A DNA stretch of 64,000 nucleotides from contig VTFK01000020.1 in NCBI GenBank assembly GCA_009617715.1, positions 310,001-374,000 on the forward strand. Direction: 5' to 3'. This DNA comes from Plectrocnemia conspersa. Lineage: Eukaryota > Arthropoda > Insecta > Trichoptera > Polycentropodidae. The notes beneath the pieces are model-generated. The model searched no databases. It saw only the letters and a list, made by a program, of their open reading frames with translations, and had not been told where the DNA came from. A program made the translations under genes and the position numbers. Positions 48,800 through 61,460 of the stretch are shown in pieces (the stretch's first letter is position 1; each line of letters begins with the position of its first letter).

Positions 48800-51700
48800 T
48801 TAATTTAAATAATAGTCATCTGCGGTTTAAAATCAGAAGAGACGAGAATAATTGCTTTTCTTCGCGATTGAATGAAATTTGCGGTGACATTTTACAATCT
48901 TTATATATAAATCATATAAAGAAATAAATATACTTCCACACCAGCAAAAATAAATCGTCAAGCGAGTAACTGTCATACCCTTCTAATCGGTTATAGTCGC
49001 TAAATGTCAGAATCAGAGTTTTTGTGCTATATGTATATTTTTTGCATTTTCATAATATATGTCCGCTCATGATATTTGTAATAAAAAAATATTTTTTTTA
49101 AGTACTTGAAAAGTAAATTCCATTGCAATTAAAGTGCCTGCAGGGCATCCTGACTTGAGTATGTGGGGGTTCTTCTTTGTAAACTCACGCACTAAATCAC
49201 TATAACCATGAATAAACAACGACTGTAACTGAACGTACCACTACAATAGCCCTCGTTATGTTCAGAGGAAAAAAACGATTCTTTGGATATAAAAGCACGT
49301 TTTTACGTGCTGTTTTATTTTCTACGAAAACATTGGTTGAACACACCGTAAAATTCGTCATATAAAGCGGTAAGGGTTGCGTCCAGTTTGTCGTACTCAT
49401 TGATTCGCATGCAGTAAAAAGTCTTTTAATACAATGGTACTGTCAACAACACAGTTGTTATTATCATAACATCATGCAACAATTAATAACATAGTGAAGG
49501 AAAAGCTTGAAAAACAAGTAATATTAAACCATATGTTTTAAAAACATTTAGTAGAAAATCATCAGTTGAATTTGATGTAATAAACCAAACAAGAACTGTT
49601 TTAGTTCATATTTTAAAGTCAGTCAGTTTGTAAAAGACAAAGTTAGACATGGTTCGTAGTGTGTTTTTGTTAATGGTTTAGGACGATAGTAATCTGCAAA
49701 CGTTTTCTTTAAATATGTGACTGTTTTTTTGGAATGTGATCTAACTTTTCAGGCACGACAGATGATTTTGCAGTAAAAGCAGACACGAAACCGCCTAGAT
49801 ATGTATCCAGTAGAAAATTTGAAGGATATGGTAAATAAAGAATATTATGACGTTATTTGATAACCATAATATTTATACATATTCACTTCGATATTTAATA
49901 TATTATTTTTATTAGTTCAATAAGAGTTCATATTTGTTGATAATATTTATACGATAGTGATTTATTGCTTTTGTGTCTATCGGATAATGTGACGTTTATT
50001 ATTTTTGTATAACGATAATATCCGCAATTATTACACGTGTTAGGTAAGTACATAAGTCTTCCTCGTTCACGTTTATCAACAAAAAATATTTATAAAAAAA
50101 ATTCTCGTAGGCCTTGAGAGCAAATTCATTCATAAAACACTCATTGAGCAACGATTTAATTATTTTAAAATAAACTAAAAAATGTTTATTACTTCTGTCT
50201 CAGCAGTGAAAGTATTTTCACGGGTTGTCTTATGTCTTATCACATTTACGCTGTATTATTACAGACCATTAAAGCTTTACTACAATAATTATAAACAGTT
50301 TTATGAGCATGCGCGATTTCGCGTCTACTTCTTAAGTAACTCATTATAAATTTATGATTTTATTAGGCATTCGTAATAAAGCTATAAAAATATTTTATGT
50401 CTGAAATACACCCACATTTTATTAACAACCCTAAAAAATATCAATCAAACATTTGGCGCGTGCCATTTGCTCAACACAAGATGCAGCCTTTTGTGATTTG
50501 AACAGCTTTCGATCCTTCACCCTTTCACCACTGATTTTTACGTTCATTTTTTGCATCTGACGAACTCAAACAATCGACACTTTGCACATTTTTCAACGGT
50601 TTTGCCATTTTTTCTTCGGATCATTGTGTCGAATCCTTTCAATAGCAAAACCCTTCTATAGAACACCGGCCTTATCAAATTTCGCCAAACCCTTCTATAT
50701 TATTGTTTATTGATTTTTTTATATTGAACGCCATATTGTCGGTGAATACATAGTATATTTGATGTTTAAAAACTAATAGTTAATCTAAAAGTATCAACAA
50801 GCTTATTTGCATTCATTTTAAAGTAACATAACATAAATTTTAGTTCCAATTATCCTATTTCATTATACAACTCTTGATGCAAAGTTTCCGTTAATTAATA
50901 CAACTACACGTTAATTATAAAAAAAACATACATTCGTAATTATTATATTTGCTATATATATAATACTTAAGCATGTATCATGCGTTCTTTACAATTAAGA
51001 TTTTCACGAGGAAAATAAATGTTGGTGTATTTACGAATCTGTGAAACTTTTAAGTAAGATTTAAATTTATTATTCTAGCAATTAGTGGTACTTTACATAC
51101 TAACTCATAACTCACTTTGATCTCTACTAATATAAAAATAATCCTCTGTCTATAGTATTTTTAATTTATTACCTCAAAACGTGACGTACTGTATAAAATA
51201 CAACATTATTGATTAAGCTGATTTTAAAGTAAAATTATAATTATTTTTAACATTTTATATTAAATTGTACCAAATAATTAAATTGTTTTACAAGCATATA
51301 TCAGTTTTATCATATTTTCTCTTATACCATCATGCAGTATCATACTATGTGATATATAGACCCAAAATCGCATCATTTTTATACTATTATTTTTTTTACA
51401 TACCTTTTTTTTGCATATATGTAAGGACAAACATTTGTAATTCCCGCTGATTATGAAACTCATATTTCATGGTGAGGGGTATGTTGACGCCCGATTCGCA
51501 TGCTCTATGTTCGCGAGCACTGTTTTACGACGTTCGTAAATATTTCACATTTCGGAGTGTTGACGAGGCGTCAGATCACACCGTACTCATTTTATTAAAA
51601 TTTTGTAGATTTTTATAATTTGTAAAATAATAAGAAAAAATAATTATAAATACTCAATATCTATTCAATGTATAACTACAATATTATACAAATATATTAT

Positions 51701-51830
51701 AACACTTAATTCATTACAGTAATTACAAGTAAAATAAACGATGAATTTGTACGAAGTTACCATATAATAATAATAATATAACAATACTATGCTAAACTGA
51801 AGTTATAATTGCTCTTTGACTAAAATAAAA
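48800..51830. other. Unassigned AT-rich stretch
   Basis: No gene or clear element. Slightly GC-richer patches at 49140-49400, 50450-50660 and 51470-51590 have no supported reading frame. Confidence 0.5.
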
Positions 51831-51839
51831 GTTTTGCCA

Positions 51840-52865
51840 ATATGTTATGCTAACTAAAATTATTATAGCTATAATAGTTGATAATTTAAAATATTTAGGA
51901 ATAATTGTAGATGAAAAATAAATTTTAAGGAATATTTTTATTACATACATATAAAAAAATAGAAGAAAAATAGGTAGTATAAATACGAAAAAATCTATAA
52001 TAGTATTATATTGCCTCACTTAAATTATTGTGCAATAATATTATATGTGCTTAATAAATTAGACAATACGACATTGCAAAAATTATAATGATAGTAGTTG
52101 GATTTAATTTTTGTAGAAGTATGATTGAAAAAATGGTATGGTTAGATATTGAAAAATATTACAAATATAATGTAACACATCTAAATCGAATTTTGTCCAA
52201 TAGAAGAACACAAAAAACAATTATCCCTTCTCAGAAGTCAAAAATCCACGTCAAAAGCAATAAAATCGTGTCGGCGCCGGCACGATTTTATTGCTTTTGA
52301 CGTGAATTTTTGACTTCTGAAAAATGATAATTGTTTTTGCGCCCTCCTATTGATCAAAATTTGGCATGAATATACTTTAACCAATACTCTTATATCAGAA
52401 GTCCGTTTAAAACAATGTAAAACAGACTTTGGAGCAATATGCAAGATGAGACGTTTATTTGTATTTCTTCTTTCGCTAATTTTCCCCTGAGAAATGTTTT
52501 GGCTTAGTTTGTGTTTTAGACTTGACCTACTAAAAGTTCTAAAACTATAATTATAAATGTTCAAGAAAAATTTAAAGATAAATGTTTTATTATGTATATG
52601 TAAGTTTGAAAATAATATGTTACCAAAATATTTAATTAAGAAATAAAGATGTACATAGATTTAATACTAGAAATAGAGACACTTTAAGGATAGTTAAGTA
52701 TAAGAAAACGAGTACGGCCAGGGGAATATTGTACGGTGGTATGAATTTGTATAATAATATTCCTAGGACAATCAATAATAATAGCAAAAATAAAAATGTG
52801 GCGGGTTTCCTCGATAGAATAAAGAATCACATTCGTGCATTAAGAAATACATTATAATATCAAGT
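51840..52865 (+). pseudogene. Non-LTR retrotransposon RT C-terminal relic, split by a hairpin element
   Basis: In broken frames: VDNLKYLGIIVDEK, then the SMIEKMVWLDIEKYYKYN region up to 52174. After the insertion come FENNMLPKYL and RNRDTLRIVKY-like and SLPRTINNN-like residues, finishing near 52857. The same protein segments are preserved in better order at 58.1-58.8 kb on the other strand, so both derive from one LINE family. Confidence 0.78.
52175..52554 (+). mobile_element. Hairpin composite element, locus E, inserted in the LINE relic
   Basis: The hairpin (52184-52365) has its centre at GTCGGCGCCGGCACG. The first part of the tail follows, ending in AAAACTATAATTA. End block, extra arms and the distal tail are absent, which marks out a ~380-bp unit. 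The LINE sequence just before (52145-52174) and just after (52555-52587) appear to be diverged copies of the same ~30 bases. Confidence 0.78.
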
Positions 52866-52974
52866 CTTTTTCCTGTTTGCTTATTTTATGTATTATATGT
52901 ATGTTTAGTTAAAATTTATTTAGTGTAAAAATTAGTTATATTAAGCTATTAAATTATTAAAATAAAATAAGCTC

Positions 52975-53080
52975 TGCGTTGCGTGAAAATCACGCAGTAA
53001 AAAATGACCCGTCGATTAAGTGTTAAATAAATTTTGTTTCAGATATCAGTATAATATTATTAAGTGATATAAACTAAATT
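52975..53080 (+). repeat. Dispersed repeat paired with 48.66-48.79 kb
   Basis: Opposite-orientation partner of the repeat at 48660-48790, lying directly after the A-rich tail of the LINE relic. It begins with a GCGTGAAAATCACGC palindrome. Downstream, 53081-56030 is AT-rich with no feature that I can support beyond a T-run at 55131-55147. A GC-richer patch lies at 54430-54600. Confidence 0.7.
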
Positions 53081-56034
53081 TGTTCAGTACATAAACAATT
53101 AGTTATATTATATAAATAAAATAATAAAATAAGTAAAAAAAAAAAAATATTTAAAAAAAAAAAAAGTGAATACAATTCTTAACCAATTTTGTATTCTTGT
53201 ATAAAACAACAATTTTAATTTTTATTTATCTCTAAAATATATATTTTAGTGGCTTTTTCTAAGAGCGTTAGGATGAAATAATTGAATTTCCTGCGTAGCA
53301 TTTATTTAACGTAGCGCTTTTTTAAATTGTAATTATTTATGTATGATTAATTATCATCATGATGCATGAAAGGCAGAGTAAATAAAAATGAAATAAAAAA
53401 TGTGAATGATTTGTACTGAAATTAAAAAAATCTGATTTCATAAAAATGTAACATATTTATGGTTTGCGCAATTTTATTAAAATGTTTACTATTAAGATAA
53501 TTTTTTTATCCCATTTGATGAAATTAACCCCATCTTCCCAACCTCTAACTCATAGGAAGCAATGTTAAGTACAATTTATAGATATAGTTTTGTGTAACAA
53601 TAAAAAGTATATGAAAAATATTGTTTTTAAGTATATTATGTAGTAGTATTATGCATTTACAATAAGAAGATATTACTTTTTAAAAATGTCAAATTTTCAG
53701 TTATAAGGTTTCCAGAAAATAACTTTTTTGCAGATAAACCCTTAGATTGAGACTAAATCAGGTCTGTTTAAATTAGGTAATTTTTTAATGATGTTCTAAT
53801 TAAACTCGTCTATTTAATAAGCAATGTCTTGATTTTGAAACGAAGTCTATAGTTTGTATTTTAGGCTTGCCCAGGGCTGCAGTAATTTTTAAGGCGGTCT
53901 ACGAAAATAAATACAAACACGAATACGTACCTACATTGTATTTATACATTTAAATGTTCATCTCGGATGAAATCAAAGAGTTTTTCAATTCGCAAAAGTA
54001 AAAAAGGATGCTTTTGCCAAATAAAGGGACACGCGTCAGACCAAATCTGTAAAGATCAGGAATGGTAGTCCTTGCACGGTCCTTCAACTTAAACTGATGC
54101 ACAAACTTTAGGTCAAACAATTTTTAAATAATGAATTGTAATTAAGAACATCTACTTTTACAATTTTTAGCGAAATATCGATAACAGTTATTGTACTATG
54201 GAATATATTTTGCATTATTTTTTAAGCTGGGAGGAATAAAAGTTTAATTAAAAAAAATCTTAGATCAAGTTTCTATAAAAATAGTCGTTTGTTATTAGAT
54301 TTATGGTTGACAGTTATTGCTACAAAATTTATTCAAAATAACGCTGGAATTATCTTAATTAATCAATTATTTTTATCTGAAAGATCGTATTGTCATAATT
54401 GATTTTAAAACTTCACCTTGAAGTTTGAGAATCTACGATTCGGATGAAAATTATGTCTGGACCGGTTGGAGCATTCTCGATGCGCTTGCCACCAAATCAC
54501 TACGGAGTTTCTATTGTTTGCTTTCGCGACAAAAACTACGCAAAGCCGCATAATTCGCTTGCGTATTTCATTACGCCATTTTACTCCTTTATCGGCACAT
54601 TTTATTGCTGTATTAAAATACCGAATGTTTAATGACGATCGTGATGATAAAAAAAACGCATTTTATCGCACAATAAATATAATCATATTGTAATAAATCT
54701 GGGTCTCATAAGATGGGGAATACAATAACATTATCGATTATTTTGACAGATGAAATAAATTAATATTTGTTTTTTTTTATATAATACCTTTAATTAACAA
54801 TTAAATAATAAAATAATCAAATCAAAACCTTTAAGATAACATAGAATGCAGCTATTTATTAATAGACTATAAATCTTTAGCATGTGTTTCTACACTATAA
54901 TTATTGTACAAGTGCAACTATGCAGTATGTAAATTTAGTAATTATTATCTAAATAGAAAAAATATTAAATATTAAATAAAAAATTAATCCTGCTGGCAGA
55001 CTGAACAACTGTCGTCACTACTTATCAAAATCAAAAATCGATATATTGTGAAATTCAAGATTGAAAGGGTTGCTTTTGTTGTTTGCGGATAGAGGAAATC
55101 GCAACCCCTAGCAGATTGCGAACGTAAACTTTTTTTTTTTTTTTTTTGCCATAAAAAGGGTTAACCGTTGAAATTTAATATAAAAAAATGTGCATAGCTT
55201 CTCTGTTAGATAATAGAAAAAATATCTAAAAAATAAATAAAGGGTAGCAATTTTTTCTTTGCTGTCGAATTCGCTTAATTGAACAAACATTTTTTCATTA
55301 GATCCCTGAAATATCTATTATTCAATAGTTAATAAAATAGATTATAAAAATATGACTCTGCTCTTTGTAAATAGTCCTTAAATCACTTCATATAAATTTT
55401 TATTGATTAGTTTTTAAAGAAGTTACTTTAAAAGCAAATGGGTCTTGTAAAAATTTATACAATATCAATATAATATAAATAAAAATATGTTTTCGTTAAA
55501 TATGTTTTTCATTGTTAAATAGATTGTTTTTTTGTTGCAATAAAATACCATAGGAATCCCAAGTGTTTTAATTTTTTTTTAATATATTCCGATTGTTTGT
55601 TAGTTGTTTTTATAGCAACAATAAACGTATGGAAAAATTATTGAATTCTTCAATATTTTATATAAATATTTTTATTAGGAATCTCAAATGTTTATATTTA
55701 TTTATGATTTTAAACATTAAGTTTGCACTTTATATTTCATTGTATTTATAATAAAAATTTGAAACTCTTTCTAATGAAGAATTTAGGAGGAGAAAAAATC
55801 AATTAAGTCATTAAATACTATTTTAATGATCAATATCATAGGAATATTTGAGATTAAATAATGCATAACATTCATAAAAATATACTTTATTGTTTTTAAG
55901 TCAAACATAGCCAAATTATTATTATTAACAGCGTCTCGTGCGCCAGAGTCACCTCACGGCAGTCATAGTGATTGGTCGTGAAGCTAATAGGATAATAGTA
56001 GCATGATTAAACTACTCTAAGAGCAGAGAAGGTA

Positions 56035-56640
56035 AATTGTTTCAATTAAACAGAAATAATTATGGTTATTATTTAAAAATAATTATGGATTTAACTTAAG
56101 TTTTCTTAGCATAGATAAAAATACATTAACATAACATCTTTATGGTTGTGATTATTATTCAGATATAGTTATGGATATAAATAAAGTTCAAATATTTTAA
56201 AGATTTAAATAAAAATATGTTAAAGCAGAAATAAAAAATACACAGAAATAAAAAATAAACTAACAGTTTTTATGGGTATTATTCATATAAAATTATGGAT
56301 TGAATTAAAATTGTCTTTAAAAAATCGAAAAATGTGTAGCGGAAATAAAAATATCGTTAAATAGCATTCATATATAATTGAGGAGTTAACTCAAGTTCTC
56401 TTAAAAAAATTAAAAAATGTTTGACAGAAATAAAACAAATTAAAAAATGTGAGACAGAAATAAAAATACTACAACATAAAATATTCTGATTTTGGTGTTA
56501 ATTAAAAATTTTTAAAAATTAAAAAAATCATTCAAATATAATTAAATAATTATAAATCAGCTGTATTAATAGATTATAGTAAATTTCTCTTTAAAACCAA
56601 AAAAAGTATAGCAGAAATAAAAATACCATTAACATAAAAC
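56035..56640 (+). repeat. Diverged AT-rich tandem repeats, ~130-bp period
   Basis: CAGAAATAAAAATAC-like and ATTATTCATATAAAATTATG-like words recur several times with TTAACTCAAGTTCTCTTAAA. Low complexity limits certainty. Confidence 0.5.
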
Positions 56641-56869
56641 TCTTTACCTATATTTTTTATGAAAATATAAAATATGTCAAAAACAACTTTTTTAAAAAAT
56701 ATCGTTAAAAAAAATGTCTTTTTAATTTAAAAAAAAATGTTTGGATCCCTAAACTAGTATTGAATAACTGATGTTAGAGCATGCTATGAAATGCAGATTT
56801 AATATAAACACAAAATTCCAAAGCATAAGAATACATTTTAATAGTTTTAGATTCGATGCTTTTTTTCAA

Positions 56870-57970
56870 CAAAAAAACAATTATCCTTTCTTAGAAGTCA
56901 AAAATCAACGTCAAAAGCAATAAAATCGTGCCGTCTCCGTTCATATATAGACGTTTTATAACAATATCACGATTTACAATAAGTAAGAAGCAAATGAAGC
57001 ACACCTAAACCAAATTTTGACCAATAGAAGAACGCAAAAAACAATTACCACTTCTCAGAAGTCAAAAATCCACGTCAAAAGCAATAAAATCGTGACAGCG
57101 CCGACACGATTTTATTGCTTTTGACGTGAATTTTTGCCTTCTGAGAAGTGACAATTGTTTTTTGCGCTCTCCTATTGACCAAAATTTGGTTTGAATATAC
57201 TTTAACCAATCCTTGCATATCAGAAATCTGTAGTGATATTGGTAAGGATAGCTATCATATTTTAAAACATAGTTTAATGTCAAAGTGCAGACAAATTGTA
57301 GTGTCTGTACTTCTGTTTCCGCTTATTTTCCTCTGCGAGATAAGTTGGCTTAGTTTGTAAATATTTTGGACTTGATTTAATGAAAGTTCTAAAATTAGTT
57401 TTAGAACTTTTAAGAGATTAGGTTTGGGTTTGAACAGAAAATGAATGTTTCGCAACTGGAAAATTGCGTTTCATAGACATTTTAAAGCAGCATATAATTT
57501 CACTAGCGCCTATTAGTTAAATTATATTTTCGCTAGTAGAAATATGTATCTACTGGTGAAAATGTCTTTGGTTTCATAAGTGAAAATATGATTTCACTGA
57601 AAAATACGCTAACAACTGTAACATTTATACATAATAATAATGTAAATGTATATATTACTACATATAGAAAAGTTAAAATCATATAATTATACTAGCATCT
57701 GCCAGATAAATTATATTTTCAATAATAAAAATATATTTCGGTGAAAATGTATTACGATATGATTTAAAAAAAATATTTTTGGGATAGATTTGAGACTGTT
57801 TTTTAGATTTACCCGAGAATGTCATTTCAGCTTAAGCCAGAGGAGGCAAAATTTCAACAGTCAGTGGTCGTTTTTTTTTTTAAATATTTTGATATATATA
57901 TTTTTATTAAATAGCGTGCATTTTTCATTAAATTTAAGGGGGCAAATGCTTTTACATTATTTATTTATTT
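56870..57970 (+). mobile_element. Hairpin composite element, locus F
   Basis: One extra arm (56870-57000), hairpin (57007-57194), tail (57195-57800), and a partial end block (57818-57950, GTCATTTCAGC). The tail contains the palindrome AAAGTTCTAAAATTAGTTTT with AGAACTTT at 57381-57410. It lies about 150 bp from the LINE tail at 58.1 kb. Confidence 0.82.
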
Positions 57971-58094
57971 ATTTTATTAATTCATTTAGCTTAATAGCTA
58001 ATCTTTACATCTAACAAATTTAGTAAACATATATAAAAATATATAAAAAATACATAACAGAAAGAAAAAATAAAAATATACAATAATAAAGACT

Positions 58095-58800
58095 TAATAT
58101 TATAATTTATTTCTATATGTACGAAGGTGTTTTTTTATTCCATTTATGAAACCCGTTATATTTTTGCTGTTTCGGATTTCTCTTGGAAGACTATTATATA
58201 AATCAAAACCTCCGTAAATAATTCCCCTAGCCGTACTCGTTTTCTTATACTTAATTATCTTTAAATTTTCTCTATTTCTAGTATTATATTTATGTACATC
58301 TTTATTTCTTATTAAATACTTATTAAAATATTCTGGTAACATATTATTTTCTAACTTATATATAAATACTAAAACATTCATACTCAATATTTCTTGAACA
58401 TTCAACCATTCTAATCTATCAATCATACTTTTACAATTAGTTAATCTATTTTTATTTAAGATTACTCTCAATTGCCCTATTTTGTAATTTTTTGCAAAAT
58501 TTGTTTATCTAATTTATTTAACATATTTAATAGTGTTGCACAATAATTAAAATGGGGCAATATTATACTATTGTAAAATTTTTTTTTGTATTTATACTTA
58601 ATATATTTCTTAATCTAGATAATAAACCTATTTTTCTACTAATTTTTTTTAATATGTAATTACAAAGTTCTTTAAAATTTAATTTTGTATCAACAATTAC
58701 TCCTAAATATTTTATATTATCCACTATTTTTATACTAGAGTTATTTATTACTATTTTGGTACTATTATCTAACACATTTTTATATATATTTTATACATGA
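58095..58800 (-). pseudogene. Non-LTR retrotransposon (CR1/jockey-like), reverse-transcriptase C-terminal part
   Basis: On the - strand, two frames separated by a small lesion near 58500-58560. The first reads IVDNIKYLGVIVDTKLNFKE and KISRKIGLLSRLR, the domain following the RT palm. The second, 123 codons long, has MIDRLEWLNVQEILSMN, ENNMLPEYFNKYL, NTRNRE and FDLYNSLPREIRN before the stop at 58100. This order is typical of the C-terminus of CR1/jockey-type ORF2. The 5' part is truncated, as usual for LINE copies. It is the better preserved of two copies in the window. Confidence 0.85.
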
Positions 58801-60600
58801 CCTCATCAAATTATGTTATATTTTAAAATAAATAAATATATGATGTAATATTTATTAACAATATTTAATAGCGTTCTATAATTTTACTCATACGCCTAAA
58901 TTGATTCTAGATATAATATATTTACTTAAAATTGGGGTAAGGGGTCTAGTTTATGCGATTATTAGTTAGCACGGATACTTGTAATATATTTAACAATAAA
59001 TTATTTTAAAAGTATTTGCCTATAAATTATTTTTTTATGAGAAACCTTGAAACAGTAATTATGGCAGTGGTTAAAAATGCAGCTATACTTTTGCATTACA
59101 TATTTAACAGATATCCAAAAAACGGTGGCGACAAAATTGTTAACGCGCTGAAGGTCAACGTTAATTTATGACGTACAATTTAACTAACTGATATATGTAT
59201 GCATGTTTGATAATGACAGGTTAACGTATTTTAATTAATTTATGTACATGTAAATTGATTTTTTTAGTCGCGCGTTACGATTTTATTACCACTCATAACA
59301 TAATGCGGTGTCAATATATTATTATAATATAAATTTAATAGTCGACCTTCTTGGACCGTTTGATTTATAAATTTAATAAAATAGTATAAAAAAGACTGTT
59401 CAGACGATTTTCAGACGGAGCAAAAATGGTATGAAGCGGTTATAATAAATTTTTGTCACGGTTCAGATTTATTATACTCGATATTTAAAAAAAGCAAATA
59501 GTGTAAAATGCATATTCTTTAAAATGCAAAATGGCATGCAGTAGTAACCTTGATCGTTTACTACGATCACCGATTTGCATGCGAGTCGGTGATTGTGCAA
59601 TAAATTGTGCAAACGAAATGCTTAGGCATGTCGTGCACGTTCGGTCGTTTATTTCGACGATGGCGTAAAGTTTGAGTAAATCAAAAATGTGTGTGAGTGG
59701 TAGCAAAAAAGGGTGGTTGATCGCATACTATATAGGACACCTAATCTGGACGGTGGGTCGATTTTGGCAACAACTGCATTCTTTGCTTGGGATCAGACTC
59801 GCCGGCCAGACGATCAGGTGAGATGGGACGAGATAAGGTTTAATTGTTGTTGTTAAAAAAGTTGATAGTAACATCGATGTGATTCAATTTTAATAGCCCA
59901 TGATATGAAAATATGTAAAAATACACGTATGATATTAATTTATTTTTAAGAGAGAATTTAAATATATAAAAAAATAATTAATATCACCAAAGTTTAAAAT
60001 ATGTAAGACTCCTGGCTTAGTTAAAGAACGCTCGTCACTTATTTACTTCGTAGCGTATTGATATATCTCAGCGATTTTTTTTCTCCATATATCTTTACAA
60101 TCATAATGAATTTTTCTAAAAGTATTTTGAGAATTTAGTGCATTCTCGATAAAACATGAATTCAATGACGCGCTTTTTAGAGTCGCTAAGGGATGCTCCC
60201 AAAAATCTACCGACGCTTATCGAATTTCAGATGCGGGATTATTTAAATTTAAAAATATGTCATCAAACAATTTTTCAATAAAAATTCGAAGTTCTATGAA
60301 ATATAAAACTTCTTTTAGAAAAAAATATCAGCAACGATAAATTGCCTTTTTAATAAATTTGACTATATACTGTGTAGCGAAACAACATAGCTTCAACCTT
60401 TCAGATTTTATATTTATAAGGTATTCAGGTGCTTAAACCATAGTACCAAACAATGTCGAATGCTTTTTCTATATCCAACATTAATAATCCTGTACTTTAT
60501 TTTCATGTTAACATTGGCAGAAATGTGAAGAGAGGTCTGTAACAAGGCTAAACAAAATAAAATTATTTCAAGGCTACTTTTAAGTGACGTTATTGTTTGT
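58800..60600. other. Mostly unassigned; possible non-repetitive regulatory patch at 59.5-59.85 kb
   Basis: 59530-59600 holds two successive short inverted repeats (GATCGT/ACGATC and CACCGA/TCGGTG). The second encloses ATTTGCAT, which equals the POU octamer. The patch up to 59830 is GC-richer than average and not obviously repetitive. Nothing else is supported. Confidence 0.25.
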
Positions 60601-61030
60601 TTTCGGTCAACGCAGCCAGCAGCTGAGAGATGGCTGATGATACAAACATCCCTAGGTATACCCGCATACGAGCTTTCGCGAAAGACTTAATATGTGGAGA
60701 CGATCCCCGGGAGGGTTCCCGAAACGGCCGTATGCCATATAAGCAGATCTCGAGAAGAGTATCCGCCGACCGCTAATACGGCGAACAATGCCATCTAGTC
60801 CTAAAAAGGTGATGCCGAATTCTGCAACTAAGTTTTTATGGAAAGCTCCGGTGGCGCTTTTTTTGCTCTCAGCTTAGATCCGAGCGAGCTTTTTGCGCGG
60901 GGCGGGCGCCACAAAGGGATTTCCTCCGAGTCCTCCTTAAACGAAGGCGAAAGTAACGAAACGAACACGCTCACGCTGGATTGGGAGATTCTTTGAATGT
61001 GAAGGACAACAATTATGAACTTCGGTGAAG
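60600..61030 (+). promoter_or_regulatory. GC-rich putative promoter/first exon of a rightward gene
   Basis: The largest repeat-free GC-rich block in the right half. It has a TATAAG word (60738-60743) and a 29-codon ATG frame (60788-60877). A second, overlapping 52-codon frame (60838-60996) begins MESSGGAFFALSLDPSELF. Next is an ATG at 61015 with favourable context, leading to GGTGAAG and a GTAGGT donor at 61031. This resembles a 5' leader with upstream ORFs and a tiny coding start, or one small protein. A CTTTTTTTGCTCTCAG acceptor-like site at 60876 is an alternative. No second exon was recognised. Confidence 0.4.
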
Positions 61031-61460
61031 GTAGGTAGATTTACATATACAAGTGATGGGCATTCTCAGGTTGGAACATTGTTATTTTGTAATAAAAAAA
61101 AAAACGCTTTTCATACAAAAAATACTGTTACATATGATCATTACAGATATGTTAAAATAATATTTTTGCCACAAAGATAAGATTTTATATCTATCGTTGA
61201 TTTAAAAATTTTACCTGAAAAGTATCGTATTTTTGTGAGTTCAAATTACTCAGAATTTGTTCCATAAAATATTATTTTTTTTATTAGTATGGTATGATAT
61301 ATTCGTATATAATAATGATGCAGTTTATTATGTTTTTTGTTTGAAATATTTTTATATTTTTTATGACTGGTGATAAATTGCTATATGTTATGCGTAAACT
61401 TGGTTATATTATTTTACATAATAGTTATTATCGTTCTACTTGATTTTATCATTAATAAGA

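Noticed and set aside
51265..51463. ORFs of about 61 codons on both strands
   Set aside because: Composed of AT-rich low-complexity residues; no conservation signal.
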